Source: Pseudovibrio sp. Tun.PSC04-5.I4 (GTDB lineage: Bacteria > Pseudomonadota > Alphaproteobacteria > Rhizobiales > Stappiaceae). Taken from it: a stretch of 64,000 nt of DNA. Within the stretch, counting starts at the first letter, position 1. Each line of letters opens with the position of its first letter. Of the stretch, positions 1-9,107 are shown piece by piece. Made by a program: the position numbers and the translations under genes. Where the stretch lies: assembly GCF_900104145.1 (NCBI RefSeq), contig NZ_FNLB01000006.1:4280501-4344500 (forward strand). Direction: 5' to 3'. The notes beneath the pieces were generated by a model, which had not been told where the DNA came from, searched no databases, and saw nothing but the letters and a program-made list of their open reading frames with translations.

Positions 1-7
1 GGGTAAG

Positions 8-1099
8 ATGCAGAAAATTAGCGAAAATAGAAGAATGGGGCGCCGGGGCGCTACCATTTTTGTTGGGGCCCTTGCTGTGCTACTTGCAGGGTGCCAGGAG
101 CAAGACGTCGCTGAAGCGCCTAAAGAAGCTATCGTTCGGCCAGCGAGCGTGATGATCGTTTCCGAGATTGATGATCTGTCAACGCGTAACTTCACAGGTC
201 GTGTTGATGCTGTGCAGACTGTCGATCTGGCATTCCGTGTTTCCGGCCAGCTTGTTGAGCTCCCTGTCTCTGATGGTCAGCGTGTCAAAAAGGGTGATTT
301 GATTGCTGCCCTTGACCCAACCGATTATGAGAATGTTGTTCGTGAGGCTCAGGTCAATTATGAGCAAAAGAAGAAAGATCTGAAGCGCTTTGAGACGCTG
401 AAGAACAAACAGGTTATTTCTGAAGGTAAATATGATGGTGCGAAGACTGCCTTTGATTTGGCAGAGGTAACACTGGACAAAGCCAAGCAGAACCTTGGAT
501 ATACTAGGATCGTTGCTCCATATGATGCTGTTGTAACCTCTCGCAGCCTTGATAACTACGCGATCATCAAAGACGGTAACAGCATTGTCCGTCTTCAGGA
601 TGTGAGCGAAGTGCGCATTGATATCAACGTGCCTGAAACGCTATTCTCTCAAGCAACAGAGTCTTCTGTTTTGAAGATGACTGCTGAGTTTCCTTCCCAT
701 CCGGGCAAGGTGTTTCCTCTGCAGTACCGTGAGCACAGCACCGAAGCCGATAAGGTTGCACAGACCTACCGTGTGACACTGGCTATGGATAACAAATCTG
801 GCTTCAACATTATTCCCGGCATGACAGCGAGCGTTAAAGTTAGCCTCAATGGTCTTGGGAACCGAGATGAAACAGCCTTTTTTGTTCCAACTTCCGCAGT
901 GGGCGCAGCGCCAGATAAGAGCGCATACGTTTGGGTTGTGAACCCGGATGACAAGCGTGTGACGCGTCGTTCTGTAACCCTTGGAACTATTTTGGGTGCT
1001 TTTATTCCGGTTCTGTCCGGTTTGAAAGACGGTGAAATGATTGTGACTGCTGGTGTAAGCCACCTTGATAACAATCAGCTAATTGTACCGAAGCTGTAA
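8..1099 (+). CDS. RND efflux periplasmic adaptor (membrane fusion protein) lipoprotein
   Basis: This is the periplasmic adaptor of a tripartite RND pump (HlyD/AcrA family), linking the inner-membrane permease encoded next to an outer-membrane channel. A basic N-terminus is followed by a hydrophobic stretch and a lipobox LAGC at about residues 26-29, so it should be lipid-anchored at Cys29. A barrel-sandwich/lipoyl half (DLAFRVSGQLVEL, then a TRIVAPYDAVV region near residue 170) brackets a helical hairpin, followed by beta-barrel and membrane-proximal domains. At 363 aa it is normal for the family. The permease begins 25 bases after the stop, so the two are co-transcribed. The upstream region is outside the window, so the promoter and the exact start are not visible. 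Substrate cannot be told from sequence. Confidence 0.92.
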   Translation: MQKISENRRMGRRGATIFVGALAVLLAGCQEQDVAEAPKEAIVRPASVMIVSEIDDLSTRNFTGRVDAVQTVDLAFRVSGQLVELPVSDGQRVKKGDLIAALDPTDYENVVREAQVNYEQKKKDLKRFETLKNKQVISEGKYDGAKTAFDLAEVTLDKAKQNLGYTRIVAPYDAVVTSRSLDNYAIIKDGNSIVRLQDVSEVRIDINVPETLFSQATESSVLKMTAEFPSHPGKVFPLQYREHSTEADKVAQTYRVTLAMDNKSGFNIIPGMTASVKVSLNGLGNRDETAFFVPTSAVGAAPDKSAYVWVVNPDDKRVTRRSVTLGTILGAFIPVLSGLKDGEMIVTAGVSHLDNNQLIVPKL

Positions 1100-1124
1100 G
1101 AGCAGGCGTCTAGGAGTATTAAAA

Positions 1125-4100
1125 ATGGATATTGCGCGCTACTCAATTGAGAAGCCGGTCAATGTCTGGATGGTTGTCCTTATCGCCTTCCTTGGCGGTT
1201 TATGGGCACTAGGCGGCATCGGACGGCTGGAAGATCCAGCATTTACAATTAAAGAAGCTCAGGTCATCACCTCTTATCCCGGCGCGAGTGCTGCTGAGGT
1301 GGAAGAGGAAGTTACTGAACGGCTGGAAAGCGCCATTCAGCAGATGCCTCAGCTGAAGCAGGTTCGCTCCACTTCTGAGCCCGGACTCTCCCGTATTCAG
1401 GTTGAGATGAAAGAAACCTATGATGGCACTGAGTTGCCACAGGTTTGGGATGAACTTCGCCGAAAAGTTGGCGATGAAGCTGGTGATTTGCCAAGTGGAG
1501 CACGCACGCCGACTGTTTATGACAGCTTTGGTGATGTGTTTGGCATGTACTATGCTCTAACGGCTGAAGGATATTCCAATCGTGAAATCCGTAAGACAGT
1601 TAAAGAGCTGCGCCGTGAGCTACTGACCGTTGACAATGTTGCGAAGGTTTCCGTTCTTGGAGCACCTGAGGACGAAATTGTCATCGAGATGGATCAAGAT
1701 CGTCTTGCCCAGCTTGGTATTACCGTTGCTGATGTGCAGAATGTGTTGAATGCGGAAAACGCAATTCAGGCAAACGGTACAACTGTTTCCGGTGATTTAC
1801 GTATCCGTATCTCAACCGTTTCGGCCTTTGACAGTTACCGTAGTATTCAGGATCTGGTGATTGGTGAACCGGGTTCTACTGCGATGGTTCGCTTGTCTGA
1901 TGTAGCGACCCTTTCCGTTCAGGAGCCTGAGAACCCTAAGGTTCTGGTTCGCCATAACGGTCAACGTGCTTTTACGCTGGGCGTTGCTGCGGTTAAAGAC
2001 ACCAACGTTGTTGCTGTAGGTAAGTCGGTTGAAGCGCACTTGAGTACACTACGGGCCAATTTGCCTGTGGGTATGGAAGTTATACCAATCTACGAACAAC
2101 ATAACGTGGTTGATAAGGCTGTCGGGTCCTTTGTTGGGAACCTGATTATGTCGGTTTCCATTGTGATTGTGGTTCTTGGCATCTTCATGGGCTGGCGTGC
2201 TGCTGTTGTCGTTGGTTCGGTTTTGCTGCTGACAGTTCTTTCTACTATCCTGTTGATGAAACTGGGCGGGATTGAGCTTGAGCGTATTTCACTGGGTGCT
2301 TTGGTTATCGCCATGGGCATGTTGGTGGACAACGCGATTGTGGTTGCCGAAGGCATGATGATCAACATGCAGCGCGGTATGCGGCCCATCAAAGCTGCTT
2401 CTACTGTGGTTGAGCAAACCAAATGGCCGTTGCTCGGTGCGACTGTTATCGGCGTGATGGCGTTTTCCGGTATCGGGCTTTCCAATGACAGTACAGGTGA
2501 GTTTATGTTCTCCCTGTTTGCTGTGGTTGGTATTTCCCTGCTGATGTCCTGGTTCTTTGCTATCCTTGTTACACCGTTGTTTGGTAAGTACTTCTTCAAG
2601 ATGTCTGCCATCTCCGGTAACGAGCATGATCCTTATAAAGGGATGCTCTACACAGGTTTCCGTAAGATACTGGTGCTGACATTGCGCTTGCGCTGGTTGT
2701 CTTTGGCTGTGCTGATTGGTGTGACCGTCGTCTGCTTCTGGTCTTTCCAGTTCGTGTCCAACTCCTTCTTCCCGAACTCTGCAACACCAATGTTCTATGT
2801 GAACTACTGGTTGCCGCACGGAACGGATATCCATGCAACTGCCAAGGATATGGAGAAGCTGGAAAGCGAGATTCTTTCTTTGCCGGGAGTTGTGGCCACA
2901 GATGCTTTTGTTGGGCGGGGTGCAACGCGCTTTATGCTGACCTACGCTTCGCAGGATGGCAGCTCCAACTACGGGCAGATTATTGTACGTACTGAAAACA
3001 TTGAAATCATTGATGATCTTGCTCTGAAGATCCGTGAGTTCGGTTTTACTCAACTGCCTAGAGGGCAGGTTTACACGGAACGTCTTGTCTTCGGTCCACC
3101 AACTGGTGCTGATGTTCTGGCACGTATTTCCGGGCCTGATGCCAACGTCCTTCGCAGTGTTTCTGATCAGATCGGCATGATCTTTAAAGATCCACAGTAC
3201 CGTTTGAGTGATGTTCGCACTGATTGGCGTGAGCGTGAGCTGGTGATGCAGCCGAAGTTTGATGAGCAGCGTGCTCGGATTGCTGGCATCACGCGTCAGG
3301 ATTTGTCGACTGCAATTAAGTTTACCTCGGATGGTATTCGTGCTGGCAGCTACCGTGATGAAGAGGAAGATATTCCGATCATCGTGAAGCGGATGCGCGC
3401 AGAAGGTGAGACGGTCTCTGAAGCCCTTGTAAACACTCTTGTTTGGAGTTCGCAGCAGCGCTCATATGTGCCAATTGATCAGGTCACCAGCGGTATTGCG
3501 ACCGTGCCTGAGGATACTCTGATCCGTCGCCGTGACCGTGTGAAGACCATCAGTGTTATGGGTGCGAGTGCTCCTGATGAACTTGCTTCTGTTGCGCATG
3601 CTCGGATACGCGGTGCCATTGAAGCTGTTGAATTACCTAATGGTTATGTCCTTGAGTGGGGCGGTGAGTATGAGAATTCCAAGGATGCGAATGAATCTCT
3701 AGGCGGGAAGGTTCCAGTTACTTTCCTAGTCATGATCATCATTTCCATTCTCTTGTTCTCTAAGGTTCGTGAGCCGCTGATCATCTGGTTGATTGTTCCG
3801 ATGTCTATCAACGGCGTTGTGATTGGTTTGCTTGGCACTGGTATGCCGTTGGACTTCATGGCGATCCTTGGTGTGCTGTCTCTTTCCGGGATGCTTATCA
3901 AGAATGCGATTGTTCTGTTGGAGGAGATTGATCTCCAGTTGGAACAAGGAGGGGACCGGTTCGATGCTGTTGTAAACGCTACTGTTTCTCGTCTTCGGCC
4001 TGTGTCAATGGCTGCGATCACAACCATTCTTGGTATGGCGCCGCTGATTGTTGACCCGATGTTTGCGAGTATGTCTGTCACGATTATGGGTGGTCTGACC

Positions 4101-4262
4101 TTCGCAACTCTGCTGACGCTGATTGCTGTGCCGTTGCTCTTCATCATGTTCTACAGAATTCGCCCAGGCGAAAAGCCTGCTGGCGAGAATAAAGATAAGC
4201 CTATGAAAGAATTGGATAAAAAATTATCTGATGGCGTCAGGGCTGAGCCTGAGCTGGCTTAA
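1125..4262 (+). CDS. RND efflux transporter permease subunit
   Basis: Inner-membrane proton-driven pump of the AcrB/HAE-1 superfamily, about 1045 aa, with the usual duplicated layout of 12 membrane helices and two large periplasmic loops. The chosen ATG gives MDIARYSIEKPVNVW, the typical N-terminus, and has an AGGAG site 9 bases upstream. An in-frame TTG at 1083 overlaps the adaptor gene and is less likely. The proton-relay segment in TM4 reads GMLVDNAIVVAEG, with Asp402-Asn403 where AcrB has two aspartates; this variant occurs in other RND subfamilies. The second half carries a matching GMLIKNAIVLLEE segment. It pairs with the upstream adaptor; no outer-membrane factor gene follows, so a TolC-like protein is presumably supplied from elsewhere. 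Confidence 0.95.
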   Translation: MDIARYSIEKPVNVWMVVLIAFLGGLWALGGIGRLEDPAFTIKEAQVITSYPGASAAEVEEEVTERLESAIQQMPQLKQVRSTSEPGLSRIQVEMKETYDGTELPQVWDELRRKVGDEAGDLPSGARTPTVYDSFGDVFGMYYALTAEGYSNREIRKTVKELRRELLTVDNVAKVSVLGAPEDEIVIEMDQDRLAQLGITVADVQNVLNAENAIQANGTTVSGDLRIRISTVSAFDSYRSIQDLVIGEPGSTAMVRLSDVATLSVQEPENPKVLVRHNGQRAFTLGVAAVKDTNVVAVGKSVEAHLSTLRANLPVGMEVIPIYEQHNVVDKAVGSFVGNLIMSVSIVIVVLGIFMGWRAAVVVGSVLLLTVLSTILLMKLGGIELERISLGALVIAMGMLVDNAIVVAEGMMINMQRGMRPIKAASTVVEQTKWPLLGATVIGVMAFSGIGLSNDSTGEFMFSLFAVVGISLLMSWFFAILVTPLFGKYFFKMSAISGNEHDPYKGMLYTGFRKILVLTLRLRWLSLAVLIGVTVVCFWSFQFVSNSFFPNSATPMFYVNYWLPHGTDIHATAKDMEKLESEILSLPGVVATDAFVGRGATRFMLTYASQDGSSNYGQIIVRTENIEIIDDLALKIREFGFTQLPRGQVYTERLVFGPPTGADVLARISGPDANVLRSVSDQIGMIFKDPQYRLSDVRTDWRERELVMQPKFDEQRARIAGITRQDLSTAIKFTSDGIRAGSYRDEEEDIPIIVKRMRAEGETVSEALVNTLVWSSQQRSYVPIDQVTSGIATVPEDTLIRRRDRVKTISVMGASAPDELASVAHARIRGAIEAVELPNGYVLEWGGEYENSKDANESLGGKVPVTFLVMIIISILLFSKVREPLIIWLIVPMSINGVVIGLLGTGMPLDFMAILGVLSLSGMLIKNAIVLLEEIDLQLEQGGDRFDAVVNATVSRLRPVSMAAITTILGMAPLIVDPMFASMSVTIMGGLTFATLLTLIAVPLLFIMFYRIRPGEKPAGENKDKPMKELDKKLSDGVRAEPELA

Positions 4263-4272
4263 TGCAAGATAA

Positions 4273-4311
4273 GTGTCTTCCCGATTTGAAGTGATAACAT
4301 CGGGAAGACAC
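4273..4311 (+). terminator. Hairpin after the RND pump gene
   Basis: A perfect 13-bp inverted repeat (GTGTCTTCCCGAT at 4273-4285 and its complement at 4299-4311) with a 13-base loop starts 10 bases after the permease stop. No clean T-tract follows on either strand, so this may be a weak terminator or a 3'-end stability hairpin. It lies between convergent genes and may serve both. Confidence 0.6.
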
Positions 4312-4508
4312 TCTCTAGATAAGCAAAGGACGGGCGTATACCTACCGCAAGATTCCGTCTTTTGCTCCCCCGCGTCGTCTCTGCCCCCAACAGCAGAGGC
4401 GGCGCATCTTTTTCTGCTGGATCATCTTCGCCACTCAATAATGGCTAAGTGCCTATTAGGAATGAGCATTCTGCCGGTCGTAAACGTTGCGCGGAATTTG
4501 CATTGATT

Positions 4509-4568
4509 TGCGTTTTAAGCGCATATCCTGCGTTTTACTGCGTTTTACTGAGTTTTTCTGCGTTGCAG
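4509..4568. repeat. Short tandem repeat with 10-bp period
   Basis: Six consecutive 10-base units start at 4509, 4519, 4529, 4539, 4549 and 4559. Units 3 and 4 are identical (TGCGTTTTAC). Unit 1 differs from them by one base. Unit 5 is TGAGTTTTTC. Units 2 and 6 are degenerate. The T-runs recur once per helical turn, which may bend the DNA. It lies in the convergent gap between the RND permease and the S58 peptidase genes. Confidence 0.55.
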
Positions 4569-4620
4569 TGTGGCCGTTTTTGTTAGTTTGGCAAATCACA
4601 CATTCCGCAGCCGTGTTCTT

Positions 4621-5640
4621 TCAGGATCCGTGGGCTTTCTTCCACGTTGGTACTGTATCCCCATCTCGCTCTGATGCGCAGTACACGCCGCGGGCAATCG
4701 CGCGTGATACGGTTTGTGCTGCGTAGGCACCAAGTTCCAGAAGTTCAACGAGTGGATCATTCATGGCCCGTTTACCCGTGGAGAGCACGAACAGCAGGTC
4801 TCCATCCATAGGTGTGTGCGCTGGCCAGAGGGCTCTGGCGAATCCGTCATGGGCAGCTGTTGCAACGCGTTTGGCCTCTGACTTGGCGAGGATCAAATCT
4901 GTCGCGACAATGCCAATCGTGGTGTTGGTGTTCGGGGAGAGATCAATGGTTCCGAGGGAGTATTTGGTCTGGACGGTTTTATCCATGCCCGGCATTTTTG
5001 AAGGCCAGCCTCTGCCGCCGAACTCCTCTTTGTATTCACTCGGCGCAGCCCAGAAATAAGGGGTGTCGCCGATTGTGGTGCGGCCAAGTGCGTTGACTGC
5101 GATGAGAGAACCGACTGTGCCGCCGCGAGGCAGTTGCAATGAGGCTGAGCCGAGCCCGCCTTTCAGGTCCGCAGTTGTTGCGCCAAAACCTGCTCCGGCT
5201 GTTCCGATCTCGAAATCAATCCCAGCATTGTCGACAGCATCGATGCCCATGTCCCGGTAAACCGGATTTCTGCCCCACGATTTATCTCCTCCGTTGAGGA
5301 GATCGAATAGAATGGCTGTTGGGGTGATGGGGATGATGGCGCTGCCAACTGCAAAGCCTTTGCCAAGTTCAGCAAGTCGAACTTGCGCGCCGCTGCCAGC
5401 ATCAAGACCGTAGGCAGACCCTCCGGCCAAGACGAGTGCATCAATGGCGTTGACTGTCTGCTCGGGTTCCAAAAGCGCAACATCGCGTGTCCCCGGAGCT
5501 CCGCCCATAATGGCAACGGAGGCAACGGCCTGCTGATCTGGAATTAGGACTGTGACACCTGACCTTGTTTTTTCGCAATGGGCGTTGCCGACTTTCAGTC
5601 CAGGTACGTCACTAATTAAATTGCGGAGGCCTGGGGTCAT
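4621..5640 (-). CDS. P1 family (S58) peptidase, DmpA/beta-peptidyl aminopeptidase-like
   Basis: N-terminal-nucleophile hydrolase of MEROPS family S58, whose members (DmpA, BapA) self-cleave and then act as aminopeptidases, often on D- or beta-amino-acid peptides. The 339-aa protein starts MTPGLRNLISDVPGLKVGNA, the typical family opening, and has LVLAGGSAYGLDA near residue 70. The self-cleavage site is probably Asn239-Thr240 in NTTIGIVATD, so the nucleophile would be Thr rather than the Ser of DmpA. No signal peptide is seen, so it is probably cytoplasmic. It lies 32 bases downstream of the flavin reductase gene on the same strand, so they are probably co-transcribed. The physiological substrate is unknown. 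Confidence 0.9.
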   Translation of the reverse strand: MTPGLRNLISDVPGLKVGNAHCEKTRSGVTVLIPDQQAVASVAIMGGAPGTRDVALLEPEQTVNAIDALVLAGGSAYGLDAGSGAQVRLAELGKGFAVGSAIIPITPTAILFDLLNGGDKSWGRNPVYRDMGIDAVDNAGIDFEIGTAGAGFGATTADLKGGLGSASLQLPRGGTVGSLIAVNALGRTTIGDTPYFWAAPSEYKEEFGGRGWPSKMPGMDKTVQTKYSLGTIDLSPNTNTTIGIVATDLILAKSEAKRVATAAHDGFARALWPAHTPMDGDLLFVLSTGKRAMNDPLVELLELGAYAAQTVSRAIARGVYCASERDGDTVPTWKKAHGS

Positions 5641-5672
5641 CAGTTTTCCCTAAATTTGAAAATCAATAGCTG

Positions 5673-6197
5673 TCAGACAGAATGGTAGTTTCGGTCGAGG
5701 TAGATCAATGCTGGTGCAAATTCACCAAGGCGTGCGGCAACAACTTCTCCGAATATAACAGAGTGTGTGCCGACTTCAGATACTTCTTTAATATGGCAAT
5801 CGAAGCTTACGCGCGCGCTGTTGAGGATCGGGCTGCCGGTCGCCAACAGGCTCCAGTCTGCCTTTGCAAAGCGGTCTTCCATGGCCAGATCGCCCTGACC
5901 GGCGAAGATATTGGAAATCTCTGTATGGTCATGAAGCAGGGTGTTGATGGAGAACACACCATTGGTTTTGACCATTTGGTTTACGCGAGCGGTGCGGTTG
6001 AGGCACACGAGCAACGTGGCCGGGTCATCTGATACAGAACAGACAGAGGAGACCGTTGCGCCGTTTTTTCCCGCAGCCCCATCGGTTGCCAATAAGTGAA
6101 CGGCAGCACCCAGACGACTCATTGCTTCCCTAAACTCATGGGATGCCAGACTTTTATTGGTATTATCAGGTCTTGCCATTGTTATTGCAGTCGTCAT
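5673..6197 (-). CDS. Flavin reductase family protein (HpaC-like)
   Basis: A 174-aa member of the short-chain flavin reductases (HpaC/NTAB-component type), which supply reduced FMN or FAD to two-component monooxygenases. The family pattern is visible: FREAMSRLGAAVHLLATDG at the N-terminus, a GATVSSVCSVSDDPATLLVCLN flavin-site segment near residue 45, and a C-terminal HSVIFGEVVAA...PALIYLDRNYH. Five of these segments match family expectation, so the assignment is firm. No partner monooxygenase lies beside it; the only other flavoenzyme in the window is about 43 kb away. It is first in a likely two-gene unit with the S58 peptidase. The divergent neighbour is the Liv operon across a 640-base gap. 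Confidence 0.88.
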   Translation of the reverse strand: MTTAITMARPDNTNKSLASHEFREAMSRLGAAVHLLATDGAAGKNGATVSSVCSVSDDPATLLVCLNRTARVNQMVKTNGVFSINTLLHDHTEISNIFAGQGDLAMEDRFAKADWSLLATGSPILNSARVSFDCHIKEVSEVGTHSVIFGEVVAARLGEFAPALIYLDRNYHSV

Positions 6198-6837
6198 TCG
6201 GTTAGATCCAAGATATTCCCACAGAATTGATCTGCGTTTTATGCTGTATACTTATCATGAGTACTTTTCAGTCGTCCGAAAACGACAGGTATTCAAACAT
6301 GAGTAGTTAAAGCCATTTGCCCAGAAAAGCTAGTTCTCCTGCGAAAAACTGATTACCATACTCGAACCTTAGTTCTAGCGTGAGCTGGATTTACGGGGGA
6401 AATGAATATTTTTCAAAGACCGTGTAGGGCAGGGCTTGGGTTTAGGGAAATGGATAATTGCATAAATCCAAATTTTCCTAGGAACTATCTTGCAGTTTTG
6501 AATTGGATATGTTCAATATACACGGTCAGTGATATATTACTGGTAGGGTTGAGGGTTTCCCATAGGTGAGAAAAATTCACAAAGAACTGACCTGATACAT
6601 CTTATGGTTGTGGTCTGGTGAATTTATGAGAGTGGGAGCGCTCGCGATTTTGGGTCGCGTGAAATAAAAATGCGCAATAGCAGCTAAAACAATGCGAATA
6701 TTCCAAAATACGGACTTGTAGGTATGGGTAATATACTTACTAATCGTCTTACCATAAAATATTGATGGTCTGAAACCGGAGGCATTCAGACTAGACAGCA
6801 ACCGGATGCTGATCTAACGCGGGGAACAAAATAAAAT
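6198..6837. other. Long A+T-rich divergent promoter region
   Basis: This 640-base gap lies between the divergent flavin reductase and livH genes. It should contain the promoters of both units. Stop codons are dense on both strands; a 74-codon frame on the minus strand shows no family features or good ribosome site. No clear operator, tRNA or terminator was recognised. Confidence 0.6.
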
Positions 6838-7773
6838 ATGGATTACTTTCTCCAACAACTTATAAATGGCGTAACACTAGGGTCCATCTATGGGCTCATC
6901 GCCATTGGTTATACGATGGTTTATGGTATTATCGGCATGATTAACTTCGCTCATGGCGATATATTCATGGTTGGTTCTTTCATAGCACTTGTGCTTATCG
7001 TTGCACTTGGCATTACAGCAGCAACACCTGTTTTGCTTTTGATTTTGGCTCTGGCCCTCGTTCTTGTGGTGGCCATGGCATTAACTGCCGTTTGGGGATG
7101 GACGGTAGAGCGGGTGGCCTACCGCCCGTTGCGCGGATCATTTCGATTAGCGCCGCTTATTACAGCGATCGGCGCATCAATTGCTCTGCAAAACTTTGTT
7201 CAGGTGTCTCAAGGCGCAAAGAACAAACCATTGCAGCCTCTCTTTTCTGGCAACTTTCAGCTGACCGATGGTGGGGCAGATGGTTCGGGGTTTATCGTAA
7301 ACCTGTCTTACATTCAGATCCTGATTGTTGTGACAACTGTCCTCTTGATGGGGGGCTTTACGTATCTGATCAACAAAACCAGCTTGGGCCGTTCGCAACG
7401 TGCGTGTGAGCAGGACCGGAAAATGGCGTCTTTGCTGGGCGTGAATGTTGATCGTACTATCTCACTCACCTTTGTGATGGGAGCTTCTCTGGCCTCCGTC
7501 GCGGGTCTTATGTTCCTGCTTTATTACGGTGTTATTGATTTTTACATTGGCTTCCTTGCTGGTGTGAAGGCCTTTACCGCTGCGGTTTTGGGCGGAATTG
7601 GATCACTGCCGGGTGCGATGCTGGGTGGTTTGCTGATCGGACTTATTGAGACGTTCTGGTCTGGTTATTTCTCCGTTGAATACAAAGACGTTGCCGCATT
7701 CTCGATTCTGGCAATTGTTCTCATCTTTATGCCGGAAGGACTTCTCGGCCAACCTGAGGTGGAGAAGGTCTGA
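6838..7773 (+). CDS. livH: Branched-chain amino acid ABC transporter permease LivH
   Basis: One of the two inner-membrane permeases of the high-affinity Leu/Ile/Val importer. The 311-aa protein begins with the hallmark GVTLGSIYGLIAIGYTMVYG, followed by MINFAHGD, and has about eight membrane helices. The coupling segment ACEQDRKMASLLGVNVDR, facing the ATPases, lies near residue 195, and GGIGSLPGAMLGG lies near the C-terminus. It is the first gene of a tightly packed unit livHMGF: its TGA overlaps the livM ATG by one base. The promoter must be in the preceding 640-base gap. Liv paralogues can import other amino acids or amides, so the substrate is inferred from family and from the complete gene set. 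Confidence 0.95.
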   Translation: MDYFLQQLINGVTLGSIYGLIAIGYTMVYGIIGMINFAHGDIFMVGSFIALVLIVALGITAATPVLLLILALALVLVVAMALTAVWGWTVERVAYRPLRGSFRLAPLITAIGASIALQNFVQVSQGAKNKPLQPLFSGNFQLTDGGADGSGFIVNLSYIQILIVVTTVLLMGGFTYLINKTSLGRSQRACEQDRKMASLLGVNVDRTISLTFVMGASLASVAGLMFLLYYGVIDFYIGFLAGVKAFTAAVLGGIGSLPGAMLGGLLIGLIETFWSGYFSVEYKDVAAFSILAIVLIFMPEGLLGQPEVEKV

Positions 7774-9107
7774 TGCAAGCAAGAAAAAGAGACAGCTTGC
7801 TTGTTGCAAGCTTGAAAGACAGTTTGGGCGGTGCCGTTATTACGTTTGCACTTGCCTTGGTTATGATTGGCCTACGGGTTGATGTGGCTTCTGGCCGTGG
7901 CGCGGAACTTTACCTTGAACATCGCTGGCTTGCCGTTGCTTTGGCTGTGCTTGCTGTGTTCGCAGGTCGTTTTGCGATGAACATGTTTTTCTGGAAACGT
8001 GAAGATCCGCCATCCCTCAACCTTTCCCGGTTTATGCCAAAAGGTGGACTTGGAAACCGGCGTACCAGTCTGCTCAAGTATGGTCTCCTCATTATCGCTG
8101 TCGCACTTCCGTTTGTGTTGATGTTCTGGCTCGGCTCTCGCGGGTCGCGCCAGTATATCGATCTTGGTATTTTGGTGCTCACCTACGTGATGTTGGGCTG
8201 GGGCCTTAATATTGTGGTTGGTCTGGCTGGTCTGCTGGATCTGGGATATGTGGCGTTTTATGCGGTTGGAGCTTATTCCTACGCATTGCTGGCTCACTAT
8301 TTCGGCTTCTCCTTCTGGATTTGTCTGCCATTGGCCGGTATTCTGGCTGCCTTCTGGGGTGTTATACTGGGCTTTCCGGTGCTCCGGCTGCGCGGCGATT
8401 ATCTTGCGATTGTAACTCTGGCCTTTGGTGAGATTGTTCGCATTGTGCTGCTGAACTGGTACCAGTTCACGGGTGGTCCAGATGGCCTTTCCGGCATTCC
8501 TCGTCCAAGCTTCTTCGGGTTGGAATTTACCCGTGGCGAAGGCGGATTTGCGAATTTCTTCGGGCTGGATTACAGCAGTATTCACCGCATCATCTTCCTG
8601 TACTACCTCATCTTCGCGATGGCTTTGTTCACCAACTTTGTGACCATGCGTTTGCGCCGGATGCCAATTGGTCGGGCATTGGAAGCGTTGCGTGAAGATG
8701 AAATCGCGTGTCGGGCATTGGGTATCAATACAACGACCACCAAGCTGACAGCGTTCGCACTTGGTGCAATGTTCGCCGGCTTTGCAGGATCCTTCTTTGC
8801 AACCCGTCAGGGCTTTATCTCGCCTGAGAGCTTCACCTTCTTGGAATCTGCGATCATTCTTGCGATTGTTGTGCTGGGTGGGCTTGGCTCGCAAATAGGT
8901 GTGGTGATTGCTGCGGTTGTGATGATTGGTGGCTTTGAACTCTTCCGGGAGTTTGAAGAATTCCGCATGCTCGCGTTCGGTCTGATTATGGTGGTTATCA
9001 TGGTTTGGAAACCGCGCGGACTTATCTCCAGCAGAACGCCGAGTGTGGCACTTTCGAAAACCGCCAAGGGCATTTCTGCCGATCTTGTTCAGGAGGGTCA
9101 CGGATGA
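7773..9107 (+). CDS. livM: Branched-chain amino acid ABC transporter permease LivM
   Basis: Second permease of the Liv importer, 444 aa. It is longer than the shortest LivM proteins because of an N-terminal extension with two predicted membrane segments (about residues 15-65, DUF3382-like). The core starts near residue 115 with YIDLGILVLTYVMLGWGLNIVVG and includes GLLDLGYVAFYAVGAYSYALL and FPVLRLRGDYLAIVTLAFGEI. The EAA-like loop near the C-terminal half reads GRALEALREDEIACRALGIN. A ribosome site GGAGAAGG precedes the ATG, and the gene overlaps both neighbours, which indicates translational coupling with livH and livG. Confidence 0.95.
   Translation: MQARKRDSLLVASLKDSLGGAVITFALALVMIGLRVDVASGRGAELYLEHRWLAVALAVLAVFAGRFAMNMFFWKREDPPSLNLSRFMPKGGLGNRRTSLLKYGLLIIAVALPFVLMFWLGSRGSRQYIDLGILVLTYVMLGWGLNIVVGLAGLLDLGYVAFYAVGAYSYALLAHYFGFSFWICLPLAGILAAFWGVILGFPVLRLRGDYLAIVTLAFGEIVRIVLLNWYQFTGGPDGLSGIPRPSFFGLEFTRGEGGFANFFGLDYSSIHRIIFLYYLIFAMALFTNFVTMRLRRMPIGRALEALREDEIACRALGINTTTTKLTAFALGAMFAGFAGSFFATRQGFISPESFTFLESAIILAIVVLGGLGSQIGVVIAAVVMIGGFELFREFEEFRMLAFGLIMVVIMVWKPRGLISSRTPSVALSKTAKGISADLVQEGHG

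Larger units (their letters stand above)
4263..4620. other. Intergenic gap between convergent genes
   Basis: This 358-base stretch holds the hairpin at 4273-4311 and the 10-bp repeat at 4509-4568. Short open frames cross it, but they have no convincing start site or recognisable protein, so no gene is called. Confidence 0.6.

Noticed and set aside
1083..1124. TTG start for the RND permease inside the adaptor gene
   Set aside because: The ATG at 1125 has a proper ribosome site and gives the family N-terminus.
4273..4726. Two overlapping plus-strand frames after the RND pump gene
   Set aside because: The first starts in the hairpin, the second runs through the 10-bp repeat into the peptidase gene. 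Neither looks like a protein.
6577..6801. 74-codon minus-strand frame in the livH upstream gap
   Set aside because: A+T-rich, no ribosome site, no recognisable protein.
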